Positions 11,244 to 25,000 of a stretch of DNA of 64,000 nucleotides are shown piece by piece. The DNA lies in assembly GCA_030267565.1 (NCBI GenBank), contig BRXU01000013.1, positions 124,001-188,000 on the forward strand. The letters run 5' to 3'. This stretch comes from Pleodorina starrii (lineage: Eukaryota > Chlorophyta > Chlorophyceae > Chlamydomonadales > Volvocaceae). The position numbers were made by a program, and so were the translations under genes. The notes below the pieces were generated by a model. It was not told the origin of the DNA and did not search any database. It saw only the letters and a list, made by a program, of their open reading frames with translations. Every line of letters starts with the position of its first letter. Position 1 is the first letter of the stretch.

Positions 11244-12826
11244 TTCAGAACGGGGCCCCATTGGGCAATCCCCGGGGTGTTATGCCAGGGAGGTCAATGA
11301 GGACCTTCGAGCCCGTTGCCCGCGATATATCGGCTGCTTTGCTCAAAATCTGATTCGCAATGTTTGTGCTCTTATTGCTATGACTCGGCATATGTTGATC
11401 ATGCCCGTCGCGTTTCCCTAGCTAGGGACGCCGGATAGGAGTCATCTGCATAAGTTATCGAGACCCGAAAGGAGAGAAGCGGCGCTTAAGAATTTTAAGA
11501 AAATGAATGACACGTGACCTTGCAAAAAACGGATAATTGCAAGGGTCGCCTCTCAGACTTGTTGTGGTCCTTCAAAAATCGCTGCTCGAAATTTTGTCTG
11601 GAATACGATTGGTTTTCTATTACATATTCCATGTCAGTTCTCACGCATTGCTGACTGAAGACTTCAGGATTATGGGGGTTTTGTCGAACAGGGGAAGGGC
11701 GGGAAGGGGCGGGATGAATGATCCAAGCAGGGGAGGAGCGGGCCAGACCGGGGGCCGACACGACCGGTGCGATGAGCCCTATCTAAAGCGGTGATGAGAG
11801 CGGGAGAAGGCGTCGAGCTCGCAAGAATATTGAAAGGGGCCTGCGGCTAGCTAATCCAGAATGAACACTACTGGTATAAAAACATGGACATACATCTCGA
11901 AAATATTTCTCTTCCTGAAAAGAGTGTCTCCGGGCTCTGTAAAGCATCCTGTCAGCAAAAAAAATCGAAGAACACATTTGTATGATGAACATGCGAAGCA
12001 AAAAGAGTAATAAAATAAGCGGTGCTTCAGGCACTCGTGTCCATTTCCTGATATTCCATCGCGACCCGCGACAGCCCGCGCGTGCCCGCGCAGGCGACCA
12101 GCCTTTATCAGCCTTTATGCCTGCGCCTTGGAGAATGTGATGATCCCCAAATTCGTTATCGACAAGTAACTGACTACGAATAAAGAATGATTAGTTACGT
12201 ACGGTACGTACTCGTTCCGCGACGATACAGCGGCACTGTTGGCCGATTCAGGACGGGCCCGAGCCTTTTAACCAGCAGCTCATAGGAGTCGTTAAGGGCT
12301 GATGAGGGGACGTTTAAATATGCGTCCAATCCGCCCTGGTGTTCTGCCGATGTGGTTAAGGCTGTCCGAATTTTTGTCTAGGAAGTTGGAGTGGGAAGTT
12401 GGAGTCAGGGCGGCTGGACTTTTGCCGATATCGATTTCCATGTGCCGACTTACATGTCCAGGGCATGAAATAAGTAATTTCAAAAAATCTCAAGGATTAA
12501 CGCAGTAATTGGCGAAGAAACTGCACATTTTCCAGGCGCCGATAAAACAACCGACACGGGACGTACGCTTGCAAGGCCTTCGTCGTTATGATACGATTGC
12601 TGCTTTCACCAGATGTCCACCCAATTTTACTGAGTTGTTTTCCGCCAGACCGCTAAGGCTGTCTCATTGCCAAGTAGGGTAAATGAGTTTTTAGTCGTAC
12701 TTAAGCAAGGTTAAGCACCGGTTCGTTAGCCTGCTCGTCCCACCTGTCCTGCGTCCCAAAGATGAACCGATCGCGAGGTTAAAGAGCATGCTGCCAACAC
12801 CAAGTTTTCCTGTCGAGTGAACCGGG
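11244..12826. other. AT-richer intergenic stretch
   Basis: This DNA is clearly lower in GC than the flanking genes. No ORF has domain content, and no tRNA- or rRNA-like structure was recognised. A TATAAAAA string occurs near 11875 with no obvious gene downstream. Confidence 0.55.
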
Positions 12827-12832
12827 TATAAA
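12827..12832 (+). promoter_or_regulatory. candidate TATA box of the kinase gene
   Basis: GGTATAAAGC lies about 200 bp upstream of the proposed kinase start codon at 13027. Position and consensus are plausible. No transcript evidence is available. Confidence 0.4.
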
Positions 12833-13026
12833 GCTTATTCCTGCATGCCTTGGGAAAATTCTTATCATAATACACAAAACAGGGCAAATCACCGAATCTC
12901 AAACCTCGGACGTGGGGTTACATGGGGTGGCTTGAGTGCCTACCATTTTGCCATCATTTCAAATCGCAAAATGGAGCTCGGGGTGACTGCCCTGCGGGGG
13001 GCAGCACCGTGCCCGAGCAGACGAGT

Positions 13027-16000
13027 ATGGCCGAGGTACGTAAGCTTGACGTGCTGCTGCGCGGCGGGGGGCTCAAGAGTCTGCGTAGTTTGACTCCTAG
13101 GTCCGCATTTTCTTAACCGTCACAATGACAAGTCTGCTGTGTCGCGCAGCTTTCAGAGCGGCTCATCAACGAGCTGCCCTCCCTGTCAGTTCCTCGGTGC
13201 ACGTGGGCTGGCAACATCTACCGTACCCTAGACTGCATTCGGTCAGGACTTCGCGCCGAGCAGTGCCAGTAAGTCCACCGTCGGCAGTTCGAAAGCTTCT
13301 CAGCAGCAGGCGCGCCGTTCCCCCGCCACGTCCCGTGCAACTACGCGTAAACTGTATACTTATTGATTCGGGGCCGCCCAACTGCCGCGGCGGTTTATTT
13401 TGCAGTCTCGCCATATTCTCAAGCACAAGCCACCTGGCTGGCATCGTCAGCAGTTCGGTGCAGGCTCCTCACAGGCCCGAGTCGAGCGCGCGCGGACAGC
13501 CCTCGTCGCGCTCGCCTAGTCAGCAGGGCCCCCTGCTTGAGGACTCGGGGCTGCTTTGGTCGAGCCTACAGCAGGTTTGTTGGAAAGAAACCCGGAAGGG
13601 GCATATGGGAAGGTCAAGCGCTTCCCGGCTGCAGTATTAGTAAGATGTTACCGTCCGCACCGCACGTTGAAGAAGGTTTGTTCACGCTATATGCACGAAG
13701 AATTAAAGATAATGATGCTAGGCTTTACAATTCAGAGTGGCAAGCCGTATGCCGTGAGCCGGACCCCAAAGACTCTACATTGCTACACCTACTTCCAAAT
13801 CAGTCAACAGTGCAATAAAATGTGAACGCAACAGCCGACTGAAGCGAAGCCCTTGCCATAAATAAACTGTAGAATGTATGTGATTAGATCGTTCTGGGAA
13901 GCGGCGTCCCGTCCAGGCTGCGCCTCGGAACCCTGTCAGGCCTGGTCAGGCCGGTCAGGCCCTGTCTGCTGTCTCACCAGCTTCCCTGTAATTACGGCAG
14001 GCTCGCAGCGCTCCAGTTTACCCCGGCGTACCAGCTTTTACGCACATGCCAGTTTGCAAAACATTAATCAAGCCTCCCAAGTTGTGTACCAACGGGGCAG
14101 CCGCCGAGTGCCGAGCACAGCGGTCGCAGCCGACACATAACCTATCTCGACCGAAGCCCCGAACTGGCGCCGAACCGCTCCCTGGTGCTCTGCAATGAAC
14201 GCTGGCTCCAGGCAGGGGAGAATGTCCCTGTGGTGCTTCGGCGCGATGGAGAGGCGGAGCCGCTGGGTCACCACCTCGCTGCATGGCACCTGTCCAGCGG
14301 GGGTGCGACCCACCCGCCGCAGCCACCGCAGCCACCGCAGCAGCGGGCCTCCGGGCCCCTAGACTCCCGGCTGCTGGCTTCACCCTCTCAAAAGGCTGCT
14401 ATAACTGTACGGCGGGGCGATCTGCTCGCGCTGCCGTACCCCTCACGTGGCACCCTTATTGGAGCGCTGCTTTTAGGGTGGCCCGACACCACCCAACGCC
14501 CGGAGCTGCCGCCACCGCGCACTGGGTGCCAGGGCCGCCAGAAGGGGCAAAAGCTGGGGACGCAAGACCAGGTGCAGCAGCGAGGAGCCCAGCTGGCGCT
14601 GGCGGTGGCTGCGGCTGATCCGGCGGCGCGAGTGCTGTGCGACCATGACCTGCGGGCGCTCGAGCGCTTGGCCAAATTCGTGCTGTACGGCACGTTCGCT
14701 CAGCCGCAGCACGCCACGTACTTATCACAGGTACAGTTACAGTGTACGGACGCATTGCGGTTTATACGGATTGATGGGTGGGATAGGGGCGGTGGAGTTT
14801 GGGTGTGCGCCCTCGAAGGCCTTGGAACCGCCAGAGCGCACCCCCCTCCACGACGATAAGCGCCGGCATCACGCCGGGGCTGTTTGTAAGGGGTCGAGAG
14901 GCTGGTCGCTTGGGACCGCTTACCGGTTACCGCGGTCTTGGCTTGCGCCGCAGCGGTGTCAAGTAGGTGCGTTATGCGCCAGTGGGTGGATTCCTTTGGG
15001 ACGACTGAAAGCCAGCCGGCTCATCCGAGGGCTCATCCCAGGGCGAGCCCACCCCATGACGTGATGGCCGCAGGTCGCGGACGCGCTGGTCTCTCTCCCT
15101 CGCTCGTCCAACCTACAGCAGCTGGTGGCGGTGGTACTGCTTGCCGTACGTGATCTGCTGTACTGCCGTACCTCCCTGGAGCTGACACCGGTGCTGGCTG
15201 TGGTGCACGGCTCCAGCCACCCCGCGGCTCTTTTCGCGCTCCGAAGCCAGCAACAGGACACACCTCCCGCGACACTGCCGGCCGTCAGCGCCGCCAGTGT
15301 GTACTCCGGACCCGGCCTTGGACTTGGACTTGGATTGGGACTTGCCGCTGCGGACATCTCCGCCGTCAAGGCGTCTTCCCTGCCTTCCGGCGGCGCCCGG
15401 GTCACCGTTGGAGAAACCCTGCGGTCGTCCCTCGCCAATTTGGCGCCCCATTCTGTCATCTAGGGCCAGCAGCCGCAGCCGCTGCCGCTGCCGCTGCCGC
15501 TGCCGCTGCCGCTGCCGCTGGGTCGCTCCTCCTGGGCCCTGGCCACCGCCGACATCATACCCGAGATGCTCCGCTCTGGCGGGTTGGGTGTGCTGCTGGG
15601 CAGCGGGCTGGTCAACAGCGAGGGACCCAAGGTGGGGGAGGGACTGAGGGGGAGGGAGGGAAGGGGAGGGAGGGACAGAGGGAGGCGGGCTGGTGGGGGG
15701 CCGTGTCGTACTGCTCCGTACCAGCCACATACCGTACCTACGGTCGATCGTCGCGCAGCCGAATGTTTTGCCATTATTTCACAAAGTCGCGCAACACTGG
15801 AAGGAGTGGTTTTTCGTGGTCGTGCTATCGCGTCCCCACTGTCGCCATCCCCCTCTCCCTCACTGGCCCCCTGCTCCCTGCTGGCGCCCTGCTGCCCCCG
15901 GACGGTGCGACAATAGCCCGTGGCTGCGGTGTGCCTGCCACCCCCAGGTGCCTGCCACCCGCGTTCGCCCATTCGCCCGCCGGCTGCATTGCTTGTTGTG

Positions 16001-19000
16001 TTGTGTGGCTGCAGCCCTTCCGCTCTGCTCCACGCAACTGCGTTGAGGGCGCCAGCCCACGCCCAGTCCTAGGCCCAGACCCAGGCCAAGGACGCCAACC
16101 CCCAGGCCGCGAGCCTCACCCCACCCCCGCTGACTCGCCTCCCGCCTCCCCACCTCTGATCCCCCAGGTTCGCGCCATCAGTGCCCCACTGGCACACACC
16201 ATGCTCCTGGAGGCGATGCGTCGGCAGCAACAGCAACAACAGCTGCTGCGGCTGCTGACCACCCAGCAGGGCGACATGCAGTCCCACCCTCACTCCCACA
16301 CCCACCAACCCCCTCACCACCAGCAGCACCAGCAGCCGCAGCAGCCGCAGCAGCCGCAGCAGCCGCAGCAGCCGCAGGGCGCGCCCTCTACGGGAGCACT
16401 GCCCACTGCTGCGCTGACCACTCAAGTGATACAGGACGCGGCTGCCCTGGTCCTGGACGCCGCCGCGCCCTGCTCCGATGTACAGCTGTGCGGCCGCCTG
16501 GCGGACATGCAGCGGGTCGGCTCGCTCGTATTGTGCGTGGAGCAGCCACCGCCAGCGCCGCTGTCGTCCACCCCCCACGCGAACACCTTGGCGGCGGTGA
16601 GCATCTCCTCCCGTCGGGGGCGCGATCCATACATGTACGGCAGAGGCGACATCGTCGCCGCCGCCGGTGAGGTGCCGTCGGGCGCCGGCGACTCCGTCGC
16701 CTCCGCGGGCCCCTCCGGCGTCAGCACTCACCTGCCGCCACAATTGCAAGCACGGTCTCTGCAGCAGCAGCAGCAGCAGCAGCAGCAGTCGAGCAACGCC
16801 GCCAGCATTCGTGCGTTGCTGTTCAGGATGATAAGGAACAAGGAGGGTTCTGCAGCGCCTGCCGCTGGCATTGCGCTGGCCCCCGCCGCCACCAGCCTGA
16901 CCCGCCAATCGCAGCCCTCGACCCCCGGGAACCCCCAACTGGCCACCGCCAGCGGCACCATCTCGAACGGCGTGCGGGTCTGTGTGGCGGAACCGCAGTT
17001 GGGTGTGTACGTACTGAGCAACGAGGTTCTGCCGCAGGGGGTGCTGCAGGTGGGGTGGTGGGTGCGGGGGCGGGCGACTGGTCGCAGAATGTGTTGTTTC
17101 GATCTGATTCGGTACACCGCAGTGCGGGGAACGATGGGTGAGGGCTCCTGCGGGTCAGGTCCCCTGGGGCCTGCAGAATGGCAGCATTACGGTATGGCAT
17201 CTCGCTGACGGGCGCGCCTCTGCTATTGCTGCTGCAATTGTTGCTGCTTGCGCGCCTGCCATCCGTGCTGGCTCGCAGAATGTGTCCTTGGAGCTGGAGG
17301 CCATTCTACAGGTGGGTAGGTTGGTTGGTAGTTGGCTTGGTAGTGGGTGAGTGAGCCGGGTGCAGCCACTGGGGTCTCTCCCCTTCGTGCGGTGTATGAC
17401 GTGGTGGTTCCGAGCTTGGGTCTGATGGACTGAGGCCGAGCCACCGTAGCCCAAAGAAGGATGGTCGGTGCATACACAGCCGTGTCGCCGTGTCACGTGT
17501 CAGGGGGAGGGGGCTCCACTCAGCTCACGACCCGCCTGCCTTGGCGTGGTGGCTTTCTGGTTGCGTCTGGTTCCCTTAGGCAGCGGAAACTGCAACAGTA
17601 GCGCAGCAGCAGCAGCAAGGTTCGTTACATGCATCCTGCCGGGCCCGCCCAGACCCACAGCCCAACTACGGCAACCCCACCTGTCCGTAACCCCACCGCC
17701 GCAGCTCATCCTGCGGAGCTGCCACCACCTGCTCCGAAACTGGCTGGCCATTGAGTGGGACGCCCTTCGCTCCCAGCTGCTGGGCACTGAGGTGACCGCG
17801 AGTCTCAGCCCCCGGCACATGATGCAGCTGCAGGCTGCTGGCTTTAGCAGCCAGAATGACACCCTGGCGGCGGGCGTGTGCAGCAGCGGCGGTGGTGGTG
17901 GTGGCGGCGCGGCGAGCTTCCGGCAGCAGCAGCAGCAAGGCATTCGCAGCCAACACATCGCCCGGCAGATGCCCATATCCCCCCAGCTACAGAAGGAGAT
18001 ACTGCGGCATCTGCCCGAGCAGGAGGGGGAGCGGTCGGGCCAGGCCGGCGGCGGTGGCGACAGCTGCACAGCCTCCTCCCCGCATCAGCGGGCCCCGGCC
18101 TTCCCCCAGAGGGAGGGCTCCCAGTCGGCTGCGGAGCCCCGCCACCCGCTGCGCCAGTCCTTCTCCGACATCGCACTGCCAGGTCATCCCGGCGCCAGGG
18201 CGGCGGCAGCGGCGCAGGTGGCAGATGCGGCAGCAGACCAGGCACCAAGGGAAGCTGCCGCGAGCGTGCATGTCAGTCCTAGCGGCGGCGGTAGCGACGG
18301 GAGTGGAGGTGGTGATCAGAAGCCAGTACCCAGGGCGTCAGCGGACTTGACGCGGTGCATTCGGGGTCGATCCAGCTGCGGCGATGCCCCCCCTGCACCC
18401 TCAGCTCCGCAGCCGCAGCTGCAGCGCCAGTCGGAAGATGTGCCGTGGGAGGCGTCCGTGGCGGGCAAATGCGCATCCCCACCCCAGTACGGTCAAACGT
18501 CCAAGATTCCACCTGGCAGTGGCGGCAGCGGCGGCGTCGGGTCTGCTCGCTGCTTCATCGCCTCCCGCTTCGCCGTCGGTGCGGCGGTGCCGACGCTGCC
18601 ACCGGTTGCGGCGTCACTGCCGACCCCGCGGCAGCGCCGGGTGAGCCAGCGGGACGGATACGTCAGCGGCGCGCACATCAGCGTCGGCGTTGACGGCGTC
18701 GGGGAAGGCTCAATCTTCTCCTCCATCACAGCCGCGCTGGCGGTGTATGACGTGGTGGTTCCGAGCTTGGGTCTGATGGACTGAGGCCGAGCCACCGTAG
18801 CCCAAAGAAGGATGGTCGGTGCATACACAGCCGTGTCGCCGTGTCACGTGTCAGGGGGAGGGGGCTCCACTCAGCTCACGACCCGCCTGCCTTGGCGTGG
18901 TGGCTTTCTGGTTGCGTCTGGTTCCCTTAGGCAGCGGAAACTGCAACAGTAGCGCAGCAGCAGCAGCAAGGTTCGTTACATGCATCCTGCCGGGCCCGTC

Positions 19001-22000
19001 CAGACCCACAGCCCAACTACGGCAACCCCACCTGTCCGTAACCCCACCGCCGCAGCTCATCCTGCGGAGCTGCCACCACCTGCTCCGAAACTGGCTGGCC
19101 ATTGAGTGGGACGCCCTTCGCTCCCAGCTGCTGGGCACTGAGGTGACCGCGAGTCTCAGCCCCCGGCACATGATGCAGCTGCAGGCTGCTGGCTTTAGCA
19201 GCCAGAATGACACCCTGGCGGCGGGCGTGTGCAGCAGCGGCGGTGGTGGTGGTGGCGGCGCGGCGAGCTTCCGGCAGCAGCAGCAGCAAGGCATTCGCAG
19301 CCAACACATCGCCCGGCAGATGCCCATATCCCCCCAGCTACAGAAGGAGATACTGCGGCATCTGCCCGAGCAGGAGGGGGAGCGGTCGGGCCAGGCCGGC
19401 GGCGGTGGCGACAGCTGCACAGCCTCCTCCCCGCATCAGCGGGCCCCGGCCTTCCCCCAGAGGGAGGGCTCCCAGTCGGCTGCGGAGCCCCGCCACCCGC
19501 TGCGCCAGTCCTTCTCCGACATCGCACTGCCAGGTCATCCCGGCGCCAGGGCGGCGGCAGCGGCGCAGGTGGCAGATGCGGCAGCAGACCAGGCACCAAG
19601 GGAAGCTGCCGCGAGCGTGCATGTCAGTCCTAGCGGCGGCGGTAGCGACGGGAGTGGAGGTGGTGATCAGAAGCCAGTACCCAGGGCGTCAGCGGACTTG
19701 ACGCGGTGCATTCGGGGTCGATCCAGCTGCGGCGATGCCCCCCCTGCACCCTCAGCTCCGCAGCCGCAGCTGCAGCGCCAGTCGGAAGATGTGCCGTGGG
19801 AGGCGTCCGTGGCGGGCAAATGCGCATCCCCACCCCAGTACGGTCAAACGTCCAAGATTCCACCTGGCAGTGGCGGCAGCGGCGGCGTCGGGTCTGCTCG
19901 CTGCTTCATCGCCTCCCGCTTCGCCGTCGGTGCGGCGGTGCCGACGCTGCCACCGGTTGCGGCGTCACTGCCGACCCCGCGGCAGCGCCGGGTGAGCCAG
20001 CGGGACGGATACGTCAGCGGCGCGCACATCAGCGTCGGCGTTGACGGCGTCGGGGAAGGCTCAATCTTCTCCTCCATCACAGCCGCGCTGGCGGAGAAGT
20101 CGCCTTCGTGGTACCGGCGCCGCGTCAGCAATACTGGCGGTGACGTCGGCAGCGGTGTCGATCCGAGGGCGCTTGTGAGTTCGAGTGCCAGCACGGGGGG
20201 AGCGACAGGAGCGGCTCTGACGCTCACACTGGGTGCCGACGACGGTCCAGGGCACGGCCGGGAGGAGGGGGACGAGGAGGATGGGGCGCTGGCGGCAGCG
20301 GCGGAGGGGCAGGCGGAGGTGCCGGACAGGGTGCTGCTGGATGTCGACAGCGGCGAGCTGCTGGATCTTCCGTGGGTAACAGGCAAGTGGGACGAGCAGG
20401 GCAAGGGGTTTAGGGGTTTAGGGCGAGGGGGGCAACTGGGGCGAGGGAGGACAAGCGGGGCAGACAGGGTTGCAGGCAGGAGCACGGCGAGGGAGCGGCG
20501 AAGGGTCATCGCGAGGGTGAAGGCAGGCGGCCTGGGAAGCTTAGCTGGCCGCGTGTGCGTGTCTACATGTGAAGCGACCCCCCAGAGGGTGGTAGCTCAT
20601 CATTCGGAAGGCAGTACGTTAGTCGAGCCATTAATCCGTGAGCCCGCGGCGCTTCGTGGGAGGGGGAGACGGGGGTAGACATGTTTGCAGCGTTACACCT
20701 CTGGGACTCACAGGGCTGGATGTGTGGTAGCCTGGTAGGCCATCGGGTGAGAGGCAAGCGGTGTTTCGTGTTTGGCCCCCACCCCCACCCCAACCCCAAC
20801 CCCAACCCCAACCCCAACCCCAACCCCAACCCCAACCCCAACCCCTCACCCCAACCCCCACCCCCCCAACCCCCCAGATGCCCAGGAAGATTTGGTGCCC
20901 GTACCCCCGCTGCTGCGCGGCATGTCAGCGCAGATCGTCGCCAACGGCACACCGACCCTGGTTTTTAAGGTGAGACCTGTACGGCACCCGCAGCACAAGC
21001 AGCGAGTCGCGGCTTCACCATGCTGATCGAAACGTTGTCTTGAGGTTGAGGATCAAGGATTCCTTGTGTAGCTACAAAACCCGAAAATCACTCCTCCCCT
21101 ACTTTCCTTACCTCCCTGAACTCCCTGACCTCCCTCTCTTCCCTCGCAGCCCGCTCCCGCCCTGTCCCCCCTCAGCATGCTCATCGAAACTCTCTCCTCC
21201 AGCCTCCACTCCGCAGCTGCGGCGGCGAGGATGGCAGGCGGCGGCGCCGGCTCGGGAGGCCGTGGAGGCTTGATGCTGCCTCCCCCGCCCCTTCAGCTTC
21301 CGCTTGCCTCGGAGCTACACAATCCCGGAAGCGGCAATTACGGTGCAAGGTGCGTGTGGGGCAGCGCTTGGTGAACGAAAGGAGGGGAGGTCAGTGAAGG
21401 GGAGGAGACTCTCCTCAGGAGAGCAGAGGGGCAAAGCTCCAGGGAGGGCCAAGCCAGCATGTGGCTGCGGCCACCTGACCCCGGGTGTTCAGCAAGGTGT
21501 GGGGCAGGATATCGATCTTCGTCTTGGCTGCCCCGCAGTCCTCCCAGCCCAGCCTGACCTGTCGATTATTCCCCGGGGCCGCCCTCGTCCCCTAACATAT
21601 TGCCCTACCTCTGTGGCCGGACAACCCACCCCGGTGCCTGGCTCCCTTCCTCCCTCCTCGCCAGAACCGCGTCCTCCAGCGTATCCTTGCATCAGCCGTT
21701 CTCGTCCTTTGGGCCAGGATCCATGCCGTACAGGTCGGACCTCAAGGCGCTAAAGGTACGGCAACGATTGGGAACGATCTGGGCGTTAATAATTTCGGCG
21801 CAGTTGAAGCTTGTAGGCCTACGGGCTTTATTGTTGTGAGAGTCCTCCGCTCCTGAATGCCCCCTCCGCCTCCCCCCCTCCTCTGTCTCCTTCCCACTCC
21901 CACACCGATCAGCTGCTAGAGCCACTGGGCCGCGGCGGGCAGGGTGTGGTGCTGCGCGGCTGCTGGGGCGGTTTGCAGGCAGCCGTCAAGTGCACCTTGC

Positions 22001-25000
22001 AGCCAACCACCGGGGACAGCAGCAGCACAGCTGCATCAAGCGTTCGCAGTGGCCCGGGCCCGGGAACCGTAGCAGCCGGCGCGGACCCGGGGGTCGGTGC
22101 GCGGGGGCCGGTGGCGGGCGGCGCAGGGCAGGCGGCGGGCCGATCGCGCCTGGCTGGTCATGGCAGCATGGGGACAGCGGCAGCGGGAGGTGTAGCCCTG
22201 CCGGGACCTCTTGGTGATGGCCCGGCGCCAAAGGCAAGCTCACGGGGTTGAAGTGCTGTAGGCCCCTAACGGGCAGACCGTTGGCAGCGGAGGGGAGGGT
22301 ATGGTAGCCGGGGAAAAGGACAGCGCCGTCGAAGATGGGGGCCCCAGGTCGGGTAGGGCGGAAAGGTTTTCCTCTTTCGTTTTCGGCAACGGAACCTGGC
22401 CCAGCCCATGTAGCCACCCGTGTTAGCCACCCTCATTCATTCTGCCTGCAACACTCGACGCTACGCAATGCATGTCAACACTCGCTGACTCTTCTACCGC
22501 ATTGGGCCCCCGCCCCCGGCCGGCCGCAGATGGGCAAGCGGCTGCTGCTGCGGTGCGCCTGGGAGCTGGCGGTGACCCCCACACTGTCGCACCCCAACAT
22601 CGTGCAGGAGGGTGGGGGAGAGGGCTCGGACCCGGGATTGGGACCGGCTGGGGCCGGGCTGGTTGGGCTGTGACCTGCTCCGTGAATCAGGGGGAGGAGG
22701 AGGGCGGGCCAACGCCGCCCACCGATGCACCGGAGCCTAATGCACCCCCTGCCCCAGCACCCCCATTTTCACCAGCCCCAATCTGACCCCCGTCCCGCGA
22801 TCCAGGACCCCCAATCGACAAATCTAAACCTTCCTTCCATACACATCCTTAGCTGGCCGTACTAACCGCACTCTAACCTTATTTTTACTGATCATATCAT
22901 GCATACACACACCCATGCCTAAATGCAGGTGTATGCGGTGTTCACCGATGTGGCGATTCTTCGCGTCGTGGAGGGGTGAGGGAGGGCGGGGAGGGAGGCG
23001 GAGGGAGGGAAAAGAAAACCGGGGGGATGGCTCATCGCTCGCAAGGCACGCTGCCCAGCCACCACCCCCGCTCCCCCCCACCCCGCAGCATCTGTGCGCC
23101 CTACCTAATGTCAAGTGCCGTCAGCACACGACAGCCGCCGGGCCAGCTGGACACGCCCACGCCCCACGCGGGTGCCGTACATCTCAGGCTGCTGCATGGC
23201 AACGATCTGTCCCTGCGGACACTCACTTACGGCCAAAAGAGTGAGTGCCCGCCGCACAATTGGCACCCCGAGCGAGGCGGTGGCCCGGCCGGCCAGTTCT
23301 CTCCACCCTCGTCGTCACCTGTCGTCAGCTGACCTGTGCCTGTGTTCTGTTTGCCAGCAGCCCATTAGCGAGGCCCAAGTAGCACAGCTTGGCTGCGCTA
23401 GTTGGGCTGGTGTTCGGAAGAGGCTTCCCTTTCAGTTACGGTATGTGGATCAAGGTGCTCACGACCCCCACACCTGTCCCTCCCCACCTACCCCGCTGCT
23501 GGTTTACCGGGCGGCTTCTGTCCTCCGATCTGTTCGGGTCACCGCACAAACACCACTGCAGTGCCGCTGTACAGCGTCCTGTGCCTCGAGGTGAGGACCC
23601 ACCGGCGCGGAGGGAGAGGGACGATGGGCCCAGTGGGGGCTTCCAGCGCCACCGCCCGCTGGGCCCGGCTGGTTGAATGGCTGCCAATAGAACCCTAAAC
23701 CCCACCCGCTGTGCGGCACTGTACGGTCAGATAAATGATCGTGCGCTGAGTGCTGCTGCTCCTGCCTGCTGTTGCAAGTGCAGTTCTGCGATGTGGGCAC
23801 GCTGCTGTCCGCCTCCCGCAAGGGAGCCTTCGTCCACCAGCACCAGCAGCAGCAGCAGGACGGTACCGCCCGTGGCGGCGGGGGGCAGTCTACCGGGTGT
23901 CCGGCGTCAGCCTCCGCAGCCTGTTGGGATTCGGGGATCGACCGGAGTCCGCTGCTGTCGGCGGCTGCTCTGAGGCGGTGGCTCTGGCTCTGAGGCACCT
24001 GCACGGCAGGAGGCTGGTGCACGGAGGTGGGTGCGTGGGGGGGAGGGGGGTGACCCGCGGGTCGGTCCGGGCTGGGCCGAGCTGGGGCCTTGGGGCTGGG
24101 CTCGGCGTGCGGGGCGATTATTAGGAGCGGTCCTTGCGTAGCACCTGGGACCTTGATGTGCTGTCAGGAGTGGAATGTCGCCGATGAAGACAACATCCAT
24201 CTGGTGGAGGCAACTGTCCGTCCGCATTGAAGTGGCTGCGGGCCCAGCACCAGTAGCGGTGTCCGGGTTCTTGTGCCCCGCTTGTGCACGCCTGCAGCAC
24301 ACCGTGAGGTCGGGCCGCGTGTCGTTGAGCCGCTGTGCTGTTGAGCCGCTGTACTGGACCGTACTGCGTTGTGTTGTGCTGTGCTGTGCTGTGCTCGCCC
24401 CCGTGTAGACCTCAAGCCCGGCAACGTGCTCCTCAAGAGCAACAGCCGGGACCCCCGGGGCTGGACCTGCAAGGTGGGTGGGGTGGACGTGGGGTGGACG
24501 TGGGCAGCTGCTGCCGCTGTGCTTCTGGTGGTGACGGAGAGACTGGACGCGTTTGCCCGACCGATCGACCGGTGACCCAACCGCTTAATCCAGAAAACCG
24601 GATGCCTTGCCCTCCCTCCCTCCCTCCCTCCCTCCCTCGACTCATCATCCATCCATCCATCCGCAGCTGAGCGACTTCGGCTGCGCGCGGCTGCTGAGTG
24701 AGGCGGAGCTGGCGGCGGGCGGCATCAAGCAATCGCACCCGTCCGGCACCCTTCCGTACATGGCGCCAGGTGGGGCCCATACGACACAGTAGTACGACAC
24801 GCATTTGACGTACGGCTACGCGGTCCATGCGCTGAACCTATCCGCCCATCCGTGTTGCGTTCCATCCTCCCACTCCGCCCATTCCTCGCTCATCTGCCAC
24901 GCTGCTGATTGGGCCCCGCGAGCGCCAGTGCCAGCACAGCCTGGCTCCTGCCAAGGGTGGCTAGGCGGGTACCTCGGCAGGTAGGTCGTCACATTATTCT

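Noticed and set aside
17177..17311. Hydrophobic transmembrane-like reading (GAPLLLLLQLLLLARLPSV) of a kinase exon
   Set aside because: It needs a phase-2 entry, but the preceding exon ends in phase 0. The phase-0 frame (NGSITVWHLADG) joins cleanly on both sides, so the kinase is taken as soluble.
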